From the NCBI RefSeq assembly GCF_001428105.1, contig NZ_LMSJ01000027.1:44494-93354 (forward strand): DNA of 48,861 bases. Direction: 5' to 3'. The stretch is from Paenibacillus sp. Soil766 (lineage in GTDB: Bacteria; Bacillota; Bacilli; Paenibacillales; NBRC-103111). This document shows positions 33,955-41,380 of the stretch, in pieces; the first letter of the stretch is position 1, and each line of letters starts with the position of its first letter. The position numbers and the translations under genes are program-made. The notes under the pieces were generated by a model. It worked only from the letters and a program-made list of their open reading frames with translations, did no database searches and was not told the DNA's origin.

Positions 33955-34344
33955 GATTGCACCTACTTTATGTCATATCTTTTGAGGATCATGTCGAATA
34001 CTGTAGTTCCGCTTTCAATTATAGCTGTAATATGAAGGCATTTCCATTCGCAATTGTTACAAAGCTCCGAAACAACAAGGAATCGGTTTGCCGGCTTATC
34101 GACGAGTTGCACCCAACACTTGGAAATAACATTATAGTGTGTGTAGTATGGAAGCATTTATTCTGGATATGAAAAAAGGCTTGATTCCGAGACTGGCTAA
34201 CTTTATTTCGTCTTTTGACGATGGGATAGCACTGTGAGGTGTGTTAACGACATCAAAAAACACCGCCATCGGATATGATCCGACTGCGGTGTCCATGTAT
34301 GTTTACTCCATCTGGTGTTCTATCTTATGCCTGCTTACTCCATC
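33955..34344. other. Gap between ctaA and the thioredoxin-like gene
   Basis: A 390-base region with no supported gene. It holds the terminator at 34254-34292 and a TATAAT on the minus strand (34131-34136) that could belong to ctaA but lacks a clear -35 box. Confidence 0.4.
34254..34292 (-). terminator. Terminator of the thioredoxin-like gene
   Basis: Nested inverted repeat: CACCGC with GCGGTG outside and TCGGAT with ATCCGA inside, followed by six T on the minus strand. Confidence 0.8.
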
Positions 34345-34689
34345 TTATGGAGCTAACGCATTCGCAACTTCGATTGCACGATCAAGGAATTGCTCGATTT
34401 CTTCACGAGTTTTACGCAGTTTGCTGACGAATCGAACGACCTCTTGGCCGTTACGGAAAGCAATGAAACTCGGGATGCCTAAGATGTTCAATTGTTCACA
34501 CAAATCCGGGAACTCATCGCGATCCAGTTCAATGAACGTAAGACGACCTTCATAAGCTTGCTCTACGGCAGGCATAAAAGGATCAATATAATGGCAATCC
34601 TTACACCATGTCGTTTTGAAAATAGCTATTGTCACGCCAGACTGCGAAATTTGCTCTTGAAATTGTTGCTCAGTTGAAACTTTGCGCAT
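34345..34689 (-). CDS. Thioredoxin family protein with WCKDC motif
   Basis: Cytosolic thioredoxin-fold protein of 114 residues, from the ATG at 34689 just after GAGGTG. The active site is WCKDC (C29, C32) instead of WCGPC, with the cis-proline in LGIPSFIAFRNG. It resembles the YtpP-like thioredoxins of Bacillus. The changed residues between the cysteines predict a different redox potential from TrxA at 11579. Single gene with its own terminator. Confidence 0.88.
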   Translation of the reverse strand: MRKVSTEQQFQEQISQSGVTIAIFKTTWCKDCHYIDPFMPAVEQAYEGRLTFIELDRDEFPDLCEQLNILGIPSFIAFRNGQEVVRFVSKLRKTREEIEQFLDRAIEVANALAP

Positions 34690-34927
34690 GGGACACCTCA
34701 TCACTTCTGGAATTTACTCTCTTATAGCATGTGAGGAAATCGGTGTCAAGCGCTTCTTCTTGATCCAGGAAAATTTGATTGTTGTACAATTCCAACCTTA
34801 TCTTATTCGATTGCTTGAGCCCTATTGCTTCCAGATAATCCTGAGGAACTTGTAGAAGACCTGCTATTAAAGAGCTTAACTATAATCATTTCCTCTTAAT
34901 TTAGGACTTTATTACTAGTAATAGAGG

Positions 34928-34936
34928 TGATATAAT
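34928..34936 (+). promoter_or_regulatory. Extended -10 promoter of the riboswitch-CheY unit
   Basis: TGATATAAT is a perfect extended -10 (TGnTATAAT). The -35 region is weak, as is usual for this class. It starts transcription just before the GEMM aptamer. Confidence 0.6.
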
Positions 34937-34967
34937 TTTTAGAAACTTGATATTAGTTCTTCTGTAA

Positions 34968-35052
34968 CGATAAAGGCAAAACTAATGAAAATTAGTGACG
35001 CAAAACTAAAGGGGCTAAGGCGATTATTTCGCTACGCTTGCCAGTTACCGAA
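34968..35052 (+). ncRNA. GEMM-I (cyclic di-GMP-I class) riboswitch aptamer
   Basis: The conserved order of the class is present: AAAGGCAAAACTA, a GAAA-capped stem (CTAAT-GAAA-ATTAG), GTGACGCAAAACTA, then GGGGCTAAGG, a second stem (GCGA...CGC) and GCCAGTTACC closing the outer helix. It lies in a leader of about 220 bases between an extended -10 promoter and a CheY-like gene, with a terminator after it. GEMM-Ib variants bind cGAMP; by eye I cannot decide the ligand. Confidence 0.88.
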
Positions 35053-35067
35053 CCCAGGGAGAGATAT

Positions 35068-35103
35068 TTAATCCCCTATGTTCTTTATAAGGGGATATTT
35101 TTA
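35068..35103 (+). terminator. Expression-platform terminator of the riboswitch
   Basis: Arms TTAATCCCCTA and TAAGGGGAT, followed by a T-rich tail, 16 bases after the aptamer and 56 bases before the gene start. A ligand-controlled terminator is the simplest reading. Confidence 0.8.
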
Positions 35104-35158
35104 TGTTCGTTTATAGATAATAACGGGTAATAAGCCCACCCATTGAGGTGAAATTTAA

Positions 35159-35521
35159 ATGGCAAGACTAATGGTTGTAGATGATTCTATGTTTATGCGA
35201 TTAATGATAAAGAACATCTTATTAGAATTAGGGCATGAAATTGTTGCTGAAGCATCAAATGGACTTGAGGCAGTATCTCTGTTTCTTCAACATTCTCCAG
35301 ACCTAGTAACGTTGGATATTACAATGCCTGAGATGGACGGTATTACTGCTTTAAAGGAAATAAAAAAATACAACAGTGACTCAAAGATAGTAATGGTTTC
35401 AGCGATGGGGCAGCAATCTTTTGTTATTGAGTCCATTTCCTTAGGTGCTAACGATTTTATTGTGAAGCCTTTTGATAAAGATAGGGTAGCAGATGCAGTA
35501 CAAAAGTTACTATATCAATAA
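35159..35521 (+). CDS. CheY-like single-domain response regulator under a GEMM-I riboswitch
   Basis: Receiver-only protein of 120 residues with all key positions: D8/D9, phosphoacceptor D53 in TLDITMPEMDG, S81 (Thr/Ser position) and K103 in IVKPFDKD. The opening MARLMVVDDSMFMRLMIKN is typical of chemotaxis CheY. GAGGTGA precedes the ATG. No kinase, motor or chemotaxis gene is near, so it is an orphan. The riboswitch links its synthesis to a cyclic dinucleotide, suggesting a motility or lifestyle switch. This is inference. Confidence 0.92.
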   Translation: MARLMVVDDSMFMRLMIKNILLELGHEIVAEASNGLEAVSLFLQHSPDLVTLDITMPEMDGITALKEIKKYNSDSKIVMVSAMGQQSFVIESISLGANDFIVKPFDKDRVADAVQKLLYQ

Positions 35522-35619
35522 CGTAATACCATCTGTTTAACAAAACTTAAGAAAACTGTCCATCTTCCCCTTACTTCATGAGGTCTTCATGGTAACTTAT
35601 TCAACAAACGTTCCTCGTT

Positions 35620-35664
35620 AACACCACGAAGTCACCGATCGGTCTGCGGCAGCTTCGTGGTGTT
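35620..35664. terminator. Terminator between cheY-like gene and RCC1 pseudogene
   Basis: Perfect 12-bp arms AACACCACGAAG and CTTCGTGGTGTT, with T-rich sequence on the plus side; it can serve both convergent genes. Confidence 0.75.
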
Positions 35665-35669
35665 GTTTA

Positions 35670-36092
35670 CTAAGCTCTCATCTTTTCCGGGCAGTGGATG
35701 CCGCGCCAGTCGCTTACATCGCATTGGCCGTACTCATTATCACCAACAGCAACCACCGTGCCGTCCGATTAAAGCCCTACGGTATCGGCACAACCCGCCG
35801 CAATCGCCACAATATCGTGCCAATCACTTACATTACATTGGCCATACTCATTCCAACCCACTGCCGCCACAGTACCGTCCGATTTAAGGCCAATGGTATG
35901 ATTACTACCCACCGCTATCGCCACAATACCTCGCCAACCACCTACATCGCATTGGTCATGTTTATTCAAACCCACAGCCGTCACCGTGCCGTCCGATTAA
36001 AGCCCTACGGTATGACGACGACCCGCCGCTATGGTATCTTTAGGCCACCGTTTCACCTTTAACATCGCTTCTTTCGGTGAAATGTAATCCAT
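35670..36092 (-). pseudogene. RCC1-repeat protein gene interrupted by two in-frame TAA codons
   Basis: Read as one frame of 141 codons from an ATG at 36092 (GGGGG ribosome site 6 bases upstream) to a TAG at 35670, this encodes about three RCC1/BLIP-II-type repeats of 38 residues. Repeat core: GLKSDGTVAAVGWNEYGQC, then DWHDIVAIAAG. The Lys codon AAA of GLKSDG is TAA in the first and third repeats (35997-35999 and 35769-35771), exactly 228 bases apart. Apart from these two codons the frame is intact. Such repeats usually form beta-propellers. Confidence 0.8.
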
Positions 36093-36219
36093 GTTTTACC
36101 CCCTTGAAAACAAAACGTATATTTATATATACGTTTCATCTTGGTTAACTACACTACGAGAGTTGTACGTTCCATCAAGAAATATTACCACGAACTGTCG
36201 TTCTTAACCTACTTGGTGT

Positions 36220-36708
36220 TTACCAACTGTATCCTTTTCCTCTTTTTCTGTATATCCAAAGAAAATATGTTCTCGAAATCAGGAAAGTCAAGCATAACGA
36301 AATCCAAGTCATATACCAGTTCCAATGAATATAGTTTATTAATTCCGTTTTACGCTCAAAGATAACCTCCAATAACGTCATAATTGTTGGAAATCCAAGG
36401 ACCCATCCGACTTTCTTCCAAAGCTTCCCCACCGGATAACGCAAATTAAAGATGACGCACAGTGAAGGATAGATAAAATATTCAAATGAGAAGCTTGTCC
36501 CACTAGCTTTTACAAATTCCCGAATCGGATACTCAATTAATCCCAACTCCACAATAATCAACCCCATGCTCCATGTCATCGTTTGCTTAAAGAAAAAAAC
36601 GACTGATGCTTCACGAAATTTATCCTTCGGAACCGTGAATATCAGCAGAAATGCAGTAATGAGATTAATGGATATGAGAATCAGACGGTCTATTGTCTCT
36701 TCGGACAC
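36220..36708 (-). CDS. Membrane protein, CBO0543 family-like
   Basis: Protein of 162 residues starting with GTG at 36708, 8 bases after AAGGAGG. It has four or five membrane segments and the C-terminal pattern INYIHWNWYMTWISLCLTFL seen in CBO0543-type proteins of spore-formers. Function is unknown. It is AT-rich and lies next to the Tn7-like element, so it may belong to an accessory region. Family recognition is from memory of this pattern. Confidence 0.7.
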   Translation of the reverse strand: MSEETIDRLILISINLITAFLLIFTVPKDKFREASVVFFFKQTMTWSMGLIIVELGLIEYPIREFVKASGTSFSFEYFIYPSLCVIFNLRYPVGKLWKKVGWVLGFPTIMTLLEVIFERKTELINYIHWNWYMTWISLCLTFLISRTYFLWIYRKRGKGYSW

Positions 36709-36917
36709 TTAATATTCCTCCTTATGCAGTTTCCTGAAGGATCACTGCCACCTAATAAAAACATGGGGATTATGGATATAATCCCCAATAGAATATTGAA
36801 TTATCCTGCTCGTTCGTTGAGCAAGCTCAACTTCTTAGTTATATCCTCATTAATTAACGAACCCCTAGACTAGAAAAAAGTGGGTGGTTGTTCCACGGTT
36901 GACGACGACGGTTGTGT

Positions 36918-37116
36918 TGTTGATCCCGGAAAATAAAGTTCGTTAGTCAATGTCCAGTATTTATATGGTTTTTAAGATTGTTAGCACTCAAAATAAGTTC
37001 GTTAGTCAAAGGACTTTTTCATTTTGAAATGCGGAAAATGTGGATAATAAAGTTCGTTAGCGATATTACAATTGTAAACAGCTAGATGATTCAGGAGAAT
37101 AAAGTTTGTAAATAAT
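36918..37116 (+). repeat. Left end of Tn7-like element: spaced TnsB-type repeats
   Basis: The proposed terminus TGTTGAT (36918-36924) matches the TGTTGAT ends of several Tn7-like elements. Behind it lie same-direction repeats with core AATAAAGTTCGTTAG: AAAATAAAGTTCGTTAGTCA (36931), a copy lacking one A at about 36990, AATAAAGTTCGTTAGCGATA (37045) and a weaker AATAAAGTTTGTAAATAAT (37098). Spacing is about 53-58 bases. Three or four spaced binding sites are the layout of a Tn7 left end. Confidence 0.7.
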
Positions 37117-37135
37117 ATTAACTTCAATAAACAAA

Positions 37136-37173
37136 ATTAAAGAGCCGCGCTTAAATTCGCAGCTCCTTAATTT
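37136..37173 (-). terminator. Terminator of tnsD1
   Basis: AATTAA plus GAGC arms pair with GCTC plus TTAATT around a 16-base loop, directly at the tnsD1 stop, followed by T-rich sequence on the minus strand. Confidence 0.5.
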
Positions 37174-37176
37174 TAT

Positions 37177-39201
37177 TTACTCAGATTTTGATAATAATAA
37201 ACACTTTTCTAATTCATATCTTACACGATCGCTACATTTGCGAAAAACATGCATGTTAAGCATTGTTCCTAATGTCAAATTTCTAGGTTTGCTTTCCCAG
37301 TCTGCAATTACTAATTTAATCTTCCTGAGTTGATAATCTTCTATTGTTTCTAGATTTTCTTCAATCACCATGAATGTTTTTGGAAATCTTTCCGGATACA
37401 TTTCAAGATGTCTTCGATTTACTTTTGAAAGTATTTTCAGAAGGGTTTCTTTTTTTATCCTATCATTTGGATTTGATTCGTATAAGTATTCAGCTCTCTT
37501 GACAACTATATCATGTAATTCATTATCTCTTTGTGACCAATCCAACTGACTTGTTACTGGTATAATCTGATTAACCCAATGAGGGTCATGTGTTATTAAT
37601 AACTTGTAATTCCAATAGCCAATGTTATTAATTATTTTAGTCCGATTAAGCTTAGCTTTCTCGATATTACTATGTTGTTCCAAAAAGGATAAGATGTTTT
37701 CTTTAATTTCATCGATTTTTGTTTGTAAATATTCAGCACATATTTTTAATTTTTTAAAAGCTTCGATGTCGCTATTATTCTCGAAATAATACTCAACAAA
37801 TCGTTTTATTTTCGGGGTAGTTACTCCTAGTTGTTTTGCAACTATATTGTAGTCTTTGAAATTAAAATACAATTGAATCATATTTTCAAACCATTCGAAT
37901 TCATAAGTAGATTGTTCATCTTTCCCAATAGTTTTTCTATAATATTTATAAGCAATGTAGTTTACACCGTATTTCTCTTCCACCATTCCTTTGTCTTCCT
38001 GAAACATTTCGATAATTTTAGCTTTCCAAACATCTCCAAAATGGATTACATTAAAATCATCTGATTTTGTGTGACCTTCCAAATTCTCGTATTGTTTATA
38101 TATCATCTTGCACATTGGGCATTCAAATATACCTACCAGTTGATCTGTCTTTTTTTCAAATATTCTTTTGATCATTCTGATTACTTTTTGATTTTGCTCA
38201 CTGCAAAAGGAATTTTTACATTCCCACGGACCGTACCCAAAAGGAACATTACATGAAATCAGTGGTGGATCTTGTTGAAGAAACTCTCTAATGCTGCCTG
38301 AGAACATCCGAATTATAACTATATGTAGATAAAGATTAGAATATCTTTTTTTTATTTTTAGAACATCCGAAATCAAATTAGTATTATTAGAATTATGGAT
38401 ATTTAGTCCAAACAAGATTGCTTCAGGTCTTTTATTAAAATCGTTAATGAATTCTTTATGACGGTATGTACCACTAAACCTTAAATAGCGCTTTTTTAGT
38501 GAATATGAATGGTAAAGTTCCTTGAGAATATCAGAGTTTAAAGAACTTTTAGTTGACAAAAGAAACTCAAGATCCTCGGTAATGTTAAGCATTACTTTTA
38601 CTCGTTCATTAATTTCTAGAGTTTGAGTTTCTTCTAATAGAAAGTCACAATTTAGGCAAGATGGTTTATAAAGTTGAATACATGCATTTTCCGCAGCAAG
38701 TAGAGTTGAACATCTAGGGCAACGATCATTTAGTAATTTTTGGTGCTTTTTACATATGTTTATTTGTTTAAATTGATGAATTCTATGGACATAACATTGA
38801 CCAAAATTTTTATAATCTTCTTGTAAGCATTCAAAACAATAATGAATATTCGATGATAGAAAATCGATAGCAGTATTCTTCTCAACTCCACCATCACCAT
38901 TATTAAAATAATTTGTTAGTCTTTCCAAGCCAAGACTATCAAAGAATAAACGATAAATAGGAAAGAAAGTATAACTATTCAAAAAATCTTGGAAATTAAC
39001 ACTTGTTTTACCAAGAATTCCACTAATTGCTGAACCAATATTTTTTGTAATTGAAGGAATCAAGCCATTCATTGTCCCAAATAGTTTATTATTGGTGTCA
39101 ACAATTTTCCTATTTCCTGACAATCTATGCCACCTAAACACAACGCTTCTAAAATCCTCATCTGGAAATAAAGTAATAAAAAAGTTTAATGTTTCTGACA
39201 T
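37177..39201 (-). CDS. tnsD: TnsD/TniQ target-selection protein, long form
   Basis: Protein of 674 residues from the ATG at 39201 (GAGGGA six bases upstream; the frame is open to 39270 without a ribosome site). The N-terminal TniQ domain has FPDEDFRSVVFRWHRLSGN; a zinc site follows at C122/C125/C150/H153/C161/C164/C182/C185. A second cysteine group lies at about 340-400 (FECPMCKMIY), with HTH-like segments such as KQLGVTTPKIKRFVEYYF after it. TnsD of Tn7 (508 residues) binds its attachment site. Longer than Tn7 TnsD, so probably a sequence-specific site selector. Transcribed separately from tnsABC. Confidence 0.88.
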   Translation of the reverse strand: MSETLNFFITLFPDEDFRSVVFRWHRLSGNRKIVDTNNKLFGTMNGLIPSITKNIGSAISGILGKTSVNFQDFLNSYTFFPIYRLFFDSLGLERLTNYFNNGDGGVEKNTAIDFLSSNIHYCFECLQEDYKNFGQCYVHRIHQFKQINICKKHQKLLNDRCPRCSTLLAAENACIQLYKPSCLNCDFLLEETQTLEINERVKVMLNITEDLEFLLSTKSSLNSDILKELYHSYSLKKRYLRFSGTYRHKEFINDFNKRPEAILFGLNIHNSNNTNLISDVLKIKKRYSNLYLHIVIIRMFSGSIREFLQQDPPLISCNVPFGYGPWECKNSFCSEQNQKVIRMIKRIFEKKTDQLVGIFECPMCKMIYKQYENLEGHTKSDDFNVIHFGDVWKAKIIEMFQEDKGMVEEKYGVNYIAYKYYRKTIGKDEQSTYEFEWFENMIQLYFNFKDYNIVAKQLGVTTPKIKRFVEYYFENNSDIEAFKKLKICAEYLQTKIDEIKENILSFLEQHSNIEKAKLNRTKIINNIGYWNYKLLITHDPHWVNQIIPVTSQLDWSQRDNELHDIVVKRAEYLYESNPNDRIKKETLLKILSKVNRRHLEMYPERFPKTFMVIEENLETIEDYQLRKIKLVIADWESKPRNLTLGTMLNMHVFRKCSDRVRYELEKCLLLSKSE

Positions 39202-39751
39202 TGTTGTTCCCTCATTAATTTCAAAATTGTTGCTAGTCATAAATTTCCCGAAAATTAACATTTTATTCATATTTGTTAAAGAACTTGAAAAATGATATCA
39301 ACAATCATTGAAATATTTTAGAAAAGTTAGAAATTCTAAGCAGTCACCAAAGGGTCAAAGTTTCAATCTAATTTGCTGAGGTAATCAGTAATCCTGTTCT
39401 TCTGAAAATAATTGCTGACATTAAATAATGTGAACTGAATTAATGTAATATTTAAAGTGCTACTTAACATCAAAAAGTCCGGTACTTTTTCCTTTATCAA
39501 AATCCAAGTAATTATAGATGCCACAAGACAATCCCCTATTCACTACAATTGATTTCAAATAAAATCGTGCTTTCATTGCTTTCTTTTCTCATTTTTAAGA
39601 TAATCCTTTTAAGCTAAAAAAAGAAATGCATTGGAAATTGATTAACCCATCTTTTCTTATACACTTCAAACCCCAATACTCGTATAGTTATTAATTTCCT
39701 TACAAAAAAGGTGACTCCAGTTAAGTACAGGAATCACCTTTTTTGTGTACT
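39202..39751. other. Gap between tnsD1 and tnsC with palindromes
   Basis: A 550-base AT-rich region without a supported gene. It contains ACATTA-AA-TAATGT (39418-39431), AAAAAGT-CCGGT-ACTTTTT (39472-39490) and the terminator of the tnsABC operon. The palindromes may be operators or sites for the tnsD1 promoter. Confidence 0.5.
39704..39745 (-). terminator. Terminator of the tnsABC operon
   Basis: Arms AAAAAAGGTGA and TCACCTTTTTT, extended by TCC/GGA, around an 11-base loop, just after the tnsC stop. Confidence 0.85.
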
Positions 39752-41380
39752 TTATATGCTACCGACTTTTAAAGTACTCTCACTAATTTCGGCATGCACC
39801 TTTTGTACATCAGGTTTATTTCTTCTATTTTCAACTGACTTGTGCTTACGTTCTACTTGCGATTTTATTTTCGTAAAAGCCTGGAATGCTGCGTTTTTTA
39901 ATTCAGGAAGCAGAATGCTTTTGTTCCCCTCAATTAATGATTTTACAATCAAATCTGCCTGATGTGCAGGTACCTGAGCTTCCATTAACCATTTGGTTGC
40001 TTCATATGCAATATCTACTTCATCCTTTGATTTGCTGTCAGATTCAGCATTTGCAGTCGCAAACTGTTTCTTAACTAAAGCTGATAAAGCCTTATCAAAA
40101 AACTTATCAATCTTCAAATCCCTTATATATATATCTTTTAAAGACTCAAGCTTTGAATAATCATTGAGTTTGAGCGCTAATAGTACTGGCTTTAGAGCAC
40201 ACAATTCATTATCAATTACTTCTCGGATGATTTGAGGAGTTAGATACTCTATTCCATTATTGATAGCCCTCCACTGAGCAACCATAAATAATTTGATAGC
40301 GATATCCGTAACTCCCTGGGAGCATTCAAACATAGCATGATTTAACAAATCATCCATTTCAATTGGGTTACGCGTCCACTGATATTTCCATAATGCATTC
40401 AAAAAAATTCTCCACTCCATACTAGTTGCGGAATCGGAAGGTGCATCAAGAGGCCGGAATTCCATTCGCTCCCAAAATACAACTCCAAAATGCTCACAAG
40501 CCCTACGAAGCTGCCGAAACTCTTTTGATAACATATCCCATGCTTTATTTGTTCCAATCAGCACTACTGGAATACCCAACATATTTTTTAATGTTACAAA
40601 AAAATTAAGCATATGCTCTTCTACATCCGTATTTCCACTAAGATGTTGAATCTCATCAATGATTAAAACACCAATCATATAAGTCGCACACATTTGAGCC
40701 ATGACAGGGATCATCTGTTCGACAGTACCCTTAATAATAAATTTATCGTAATGTTTATCTCCTACAAGATCTCTTAGAATTTGAAAGAAATTGAGGCATA
40801 GTGCCTTAATCGAACCTTTTGGCGGACATTCCAGTTTTAACCAAACAATCTGCGTTGAGTTGACATTTCGTCCTTTATATTGACTATGTCGAATAACCTG
40901 AGCAGGGTACATTGTCATTAGGATGTTATTTATCGCTGTTGTCTTCCCCATCCCAGAGACCCCGATTATTGATAACCCTCCTCCTGAAGTCTTATAGGAT
41001 TTATTATCAAATGTAACGGTTTGAGACGTTTTCTTTGATTGCTCAAATGCCGCCATCGCTTTGGCGACATTATCAGCAGCCTCATTTCGTAATCTAACAC
41101 CATTCACAGTGAGAGGATTTCGGTCAACATAACCATCACGTATCAAGATAGACAAGCTCTGCTCTATTCGTATATGGTTTTCTAGGGGTTGTACGAGCCG
41201 CGGGAGATCGTAAATACAATGAAGCCTGAGTGTTGGGTTCCTCGATCTATCCCGCTCATGGAAAGAAACTTTCTTGGTCAATTTCTTAATTACTACAGGA
41301 ATATCGTGTATTGGTTGAAGGGCTTCGATTAAAGGGTTGTCACGATATTTAGCAATCTCTGCTCTTCTATAAGAAGCCAC
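39752..41380 (-). CDS. tnsC: TnsC transposition regulator ATPase
   Basis: AAA+ ATPase of 542 residues linking target selection to the TnsAB transposase. Walker A is GVSGMGKTT (140-148), Walker B is GVLIIDEIQHL with D242/E243, and a sensor segment VVLIGTNKAW follows. Length is close to Tn7 TnsC (555) and much longer than TniB/Tn5053-type ATPases, so it has TnsA/TnsB-contacting extensions. Start is GTG at 41380, seven bases after AGAGGTGA; it overlaps the end of tnsB by 52 bases, so translation is coupled. Confidence 0.93.
   Translation of the reverse strand: MASYRRAEIAKYRDNPLIEALQPIHDIPVVIKKLTKKVSFHERDRSRNPTLRLHCIYDLPRLVQPLENHIRIEQSLSILIRDGYVDRNPLTVNGVRLRNEAADNVAKAMAAFEQSKKTSQTVTFDNKSYKTSGGGLSIIGVSGMGKTTAINNILMTMYPAQVIRHSQYKGRNVNSTQIVWLKLECPPKGSIKALCLNFFQILRDLVGDKHYDKFIIKGTVEQMIPVMAQMCATYMIGVLIIDEIQHLSGNTDVEEHMLNFFVTLKNMLGIPVVLIGTNKAWDMLSKEFRQLRRACEHFGVVFWERMEFRPLDAPSDSATSMEWRIFLNALWKYQWTRNPIEMDDLLNHAMFECSQGVTDIAIKLFMVAQWRAINNGIEYLTPQIIREVIDNELCALKPVLLALKLNDYSKLESLKDIYIRDLKIDKFFDKALSALVKKQFATANAESDSKSKDEVDIAYEATKWLMEAQVPAHQADLIVKSLIEGNKSILLPELKNAAFQAFTKIKSQVERKHKSVENRRNKPDVQKVHAEISESTLKVGSI

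Larger units (their letters stand above)
36709..37176. other. Gap containing the left end of the Tn7-like element
   Basis: A 468-base region. Up to about 36917 I see chromosomal flank with no gene; from 36918 on, transposon-end repeats (see separate entry) and then the tnsD1 terminator. A further inverted copy of the repeat core, GTTCGTTAATTAATG on the minus strand, lies outside at 36848-36862. Confidence 0.6.

Noticed and set aside
39297..39303. ATCAACA as the right terminus of a small element carrying only tnsD1
   Set aside because: It mirrors the left TGTTGAT, but the next five bases (ATCAT) do not match the left flank (TGTGT), there are no convincing inverted repeats behind it, and it would split the element.
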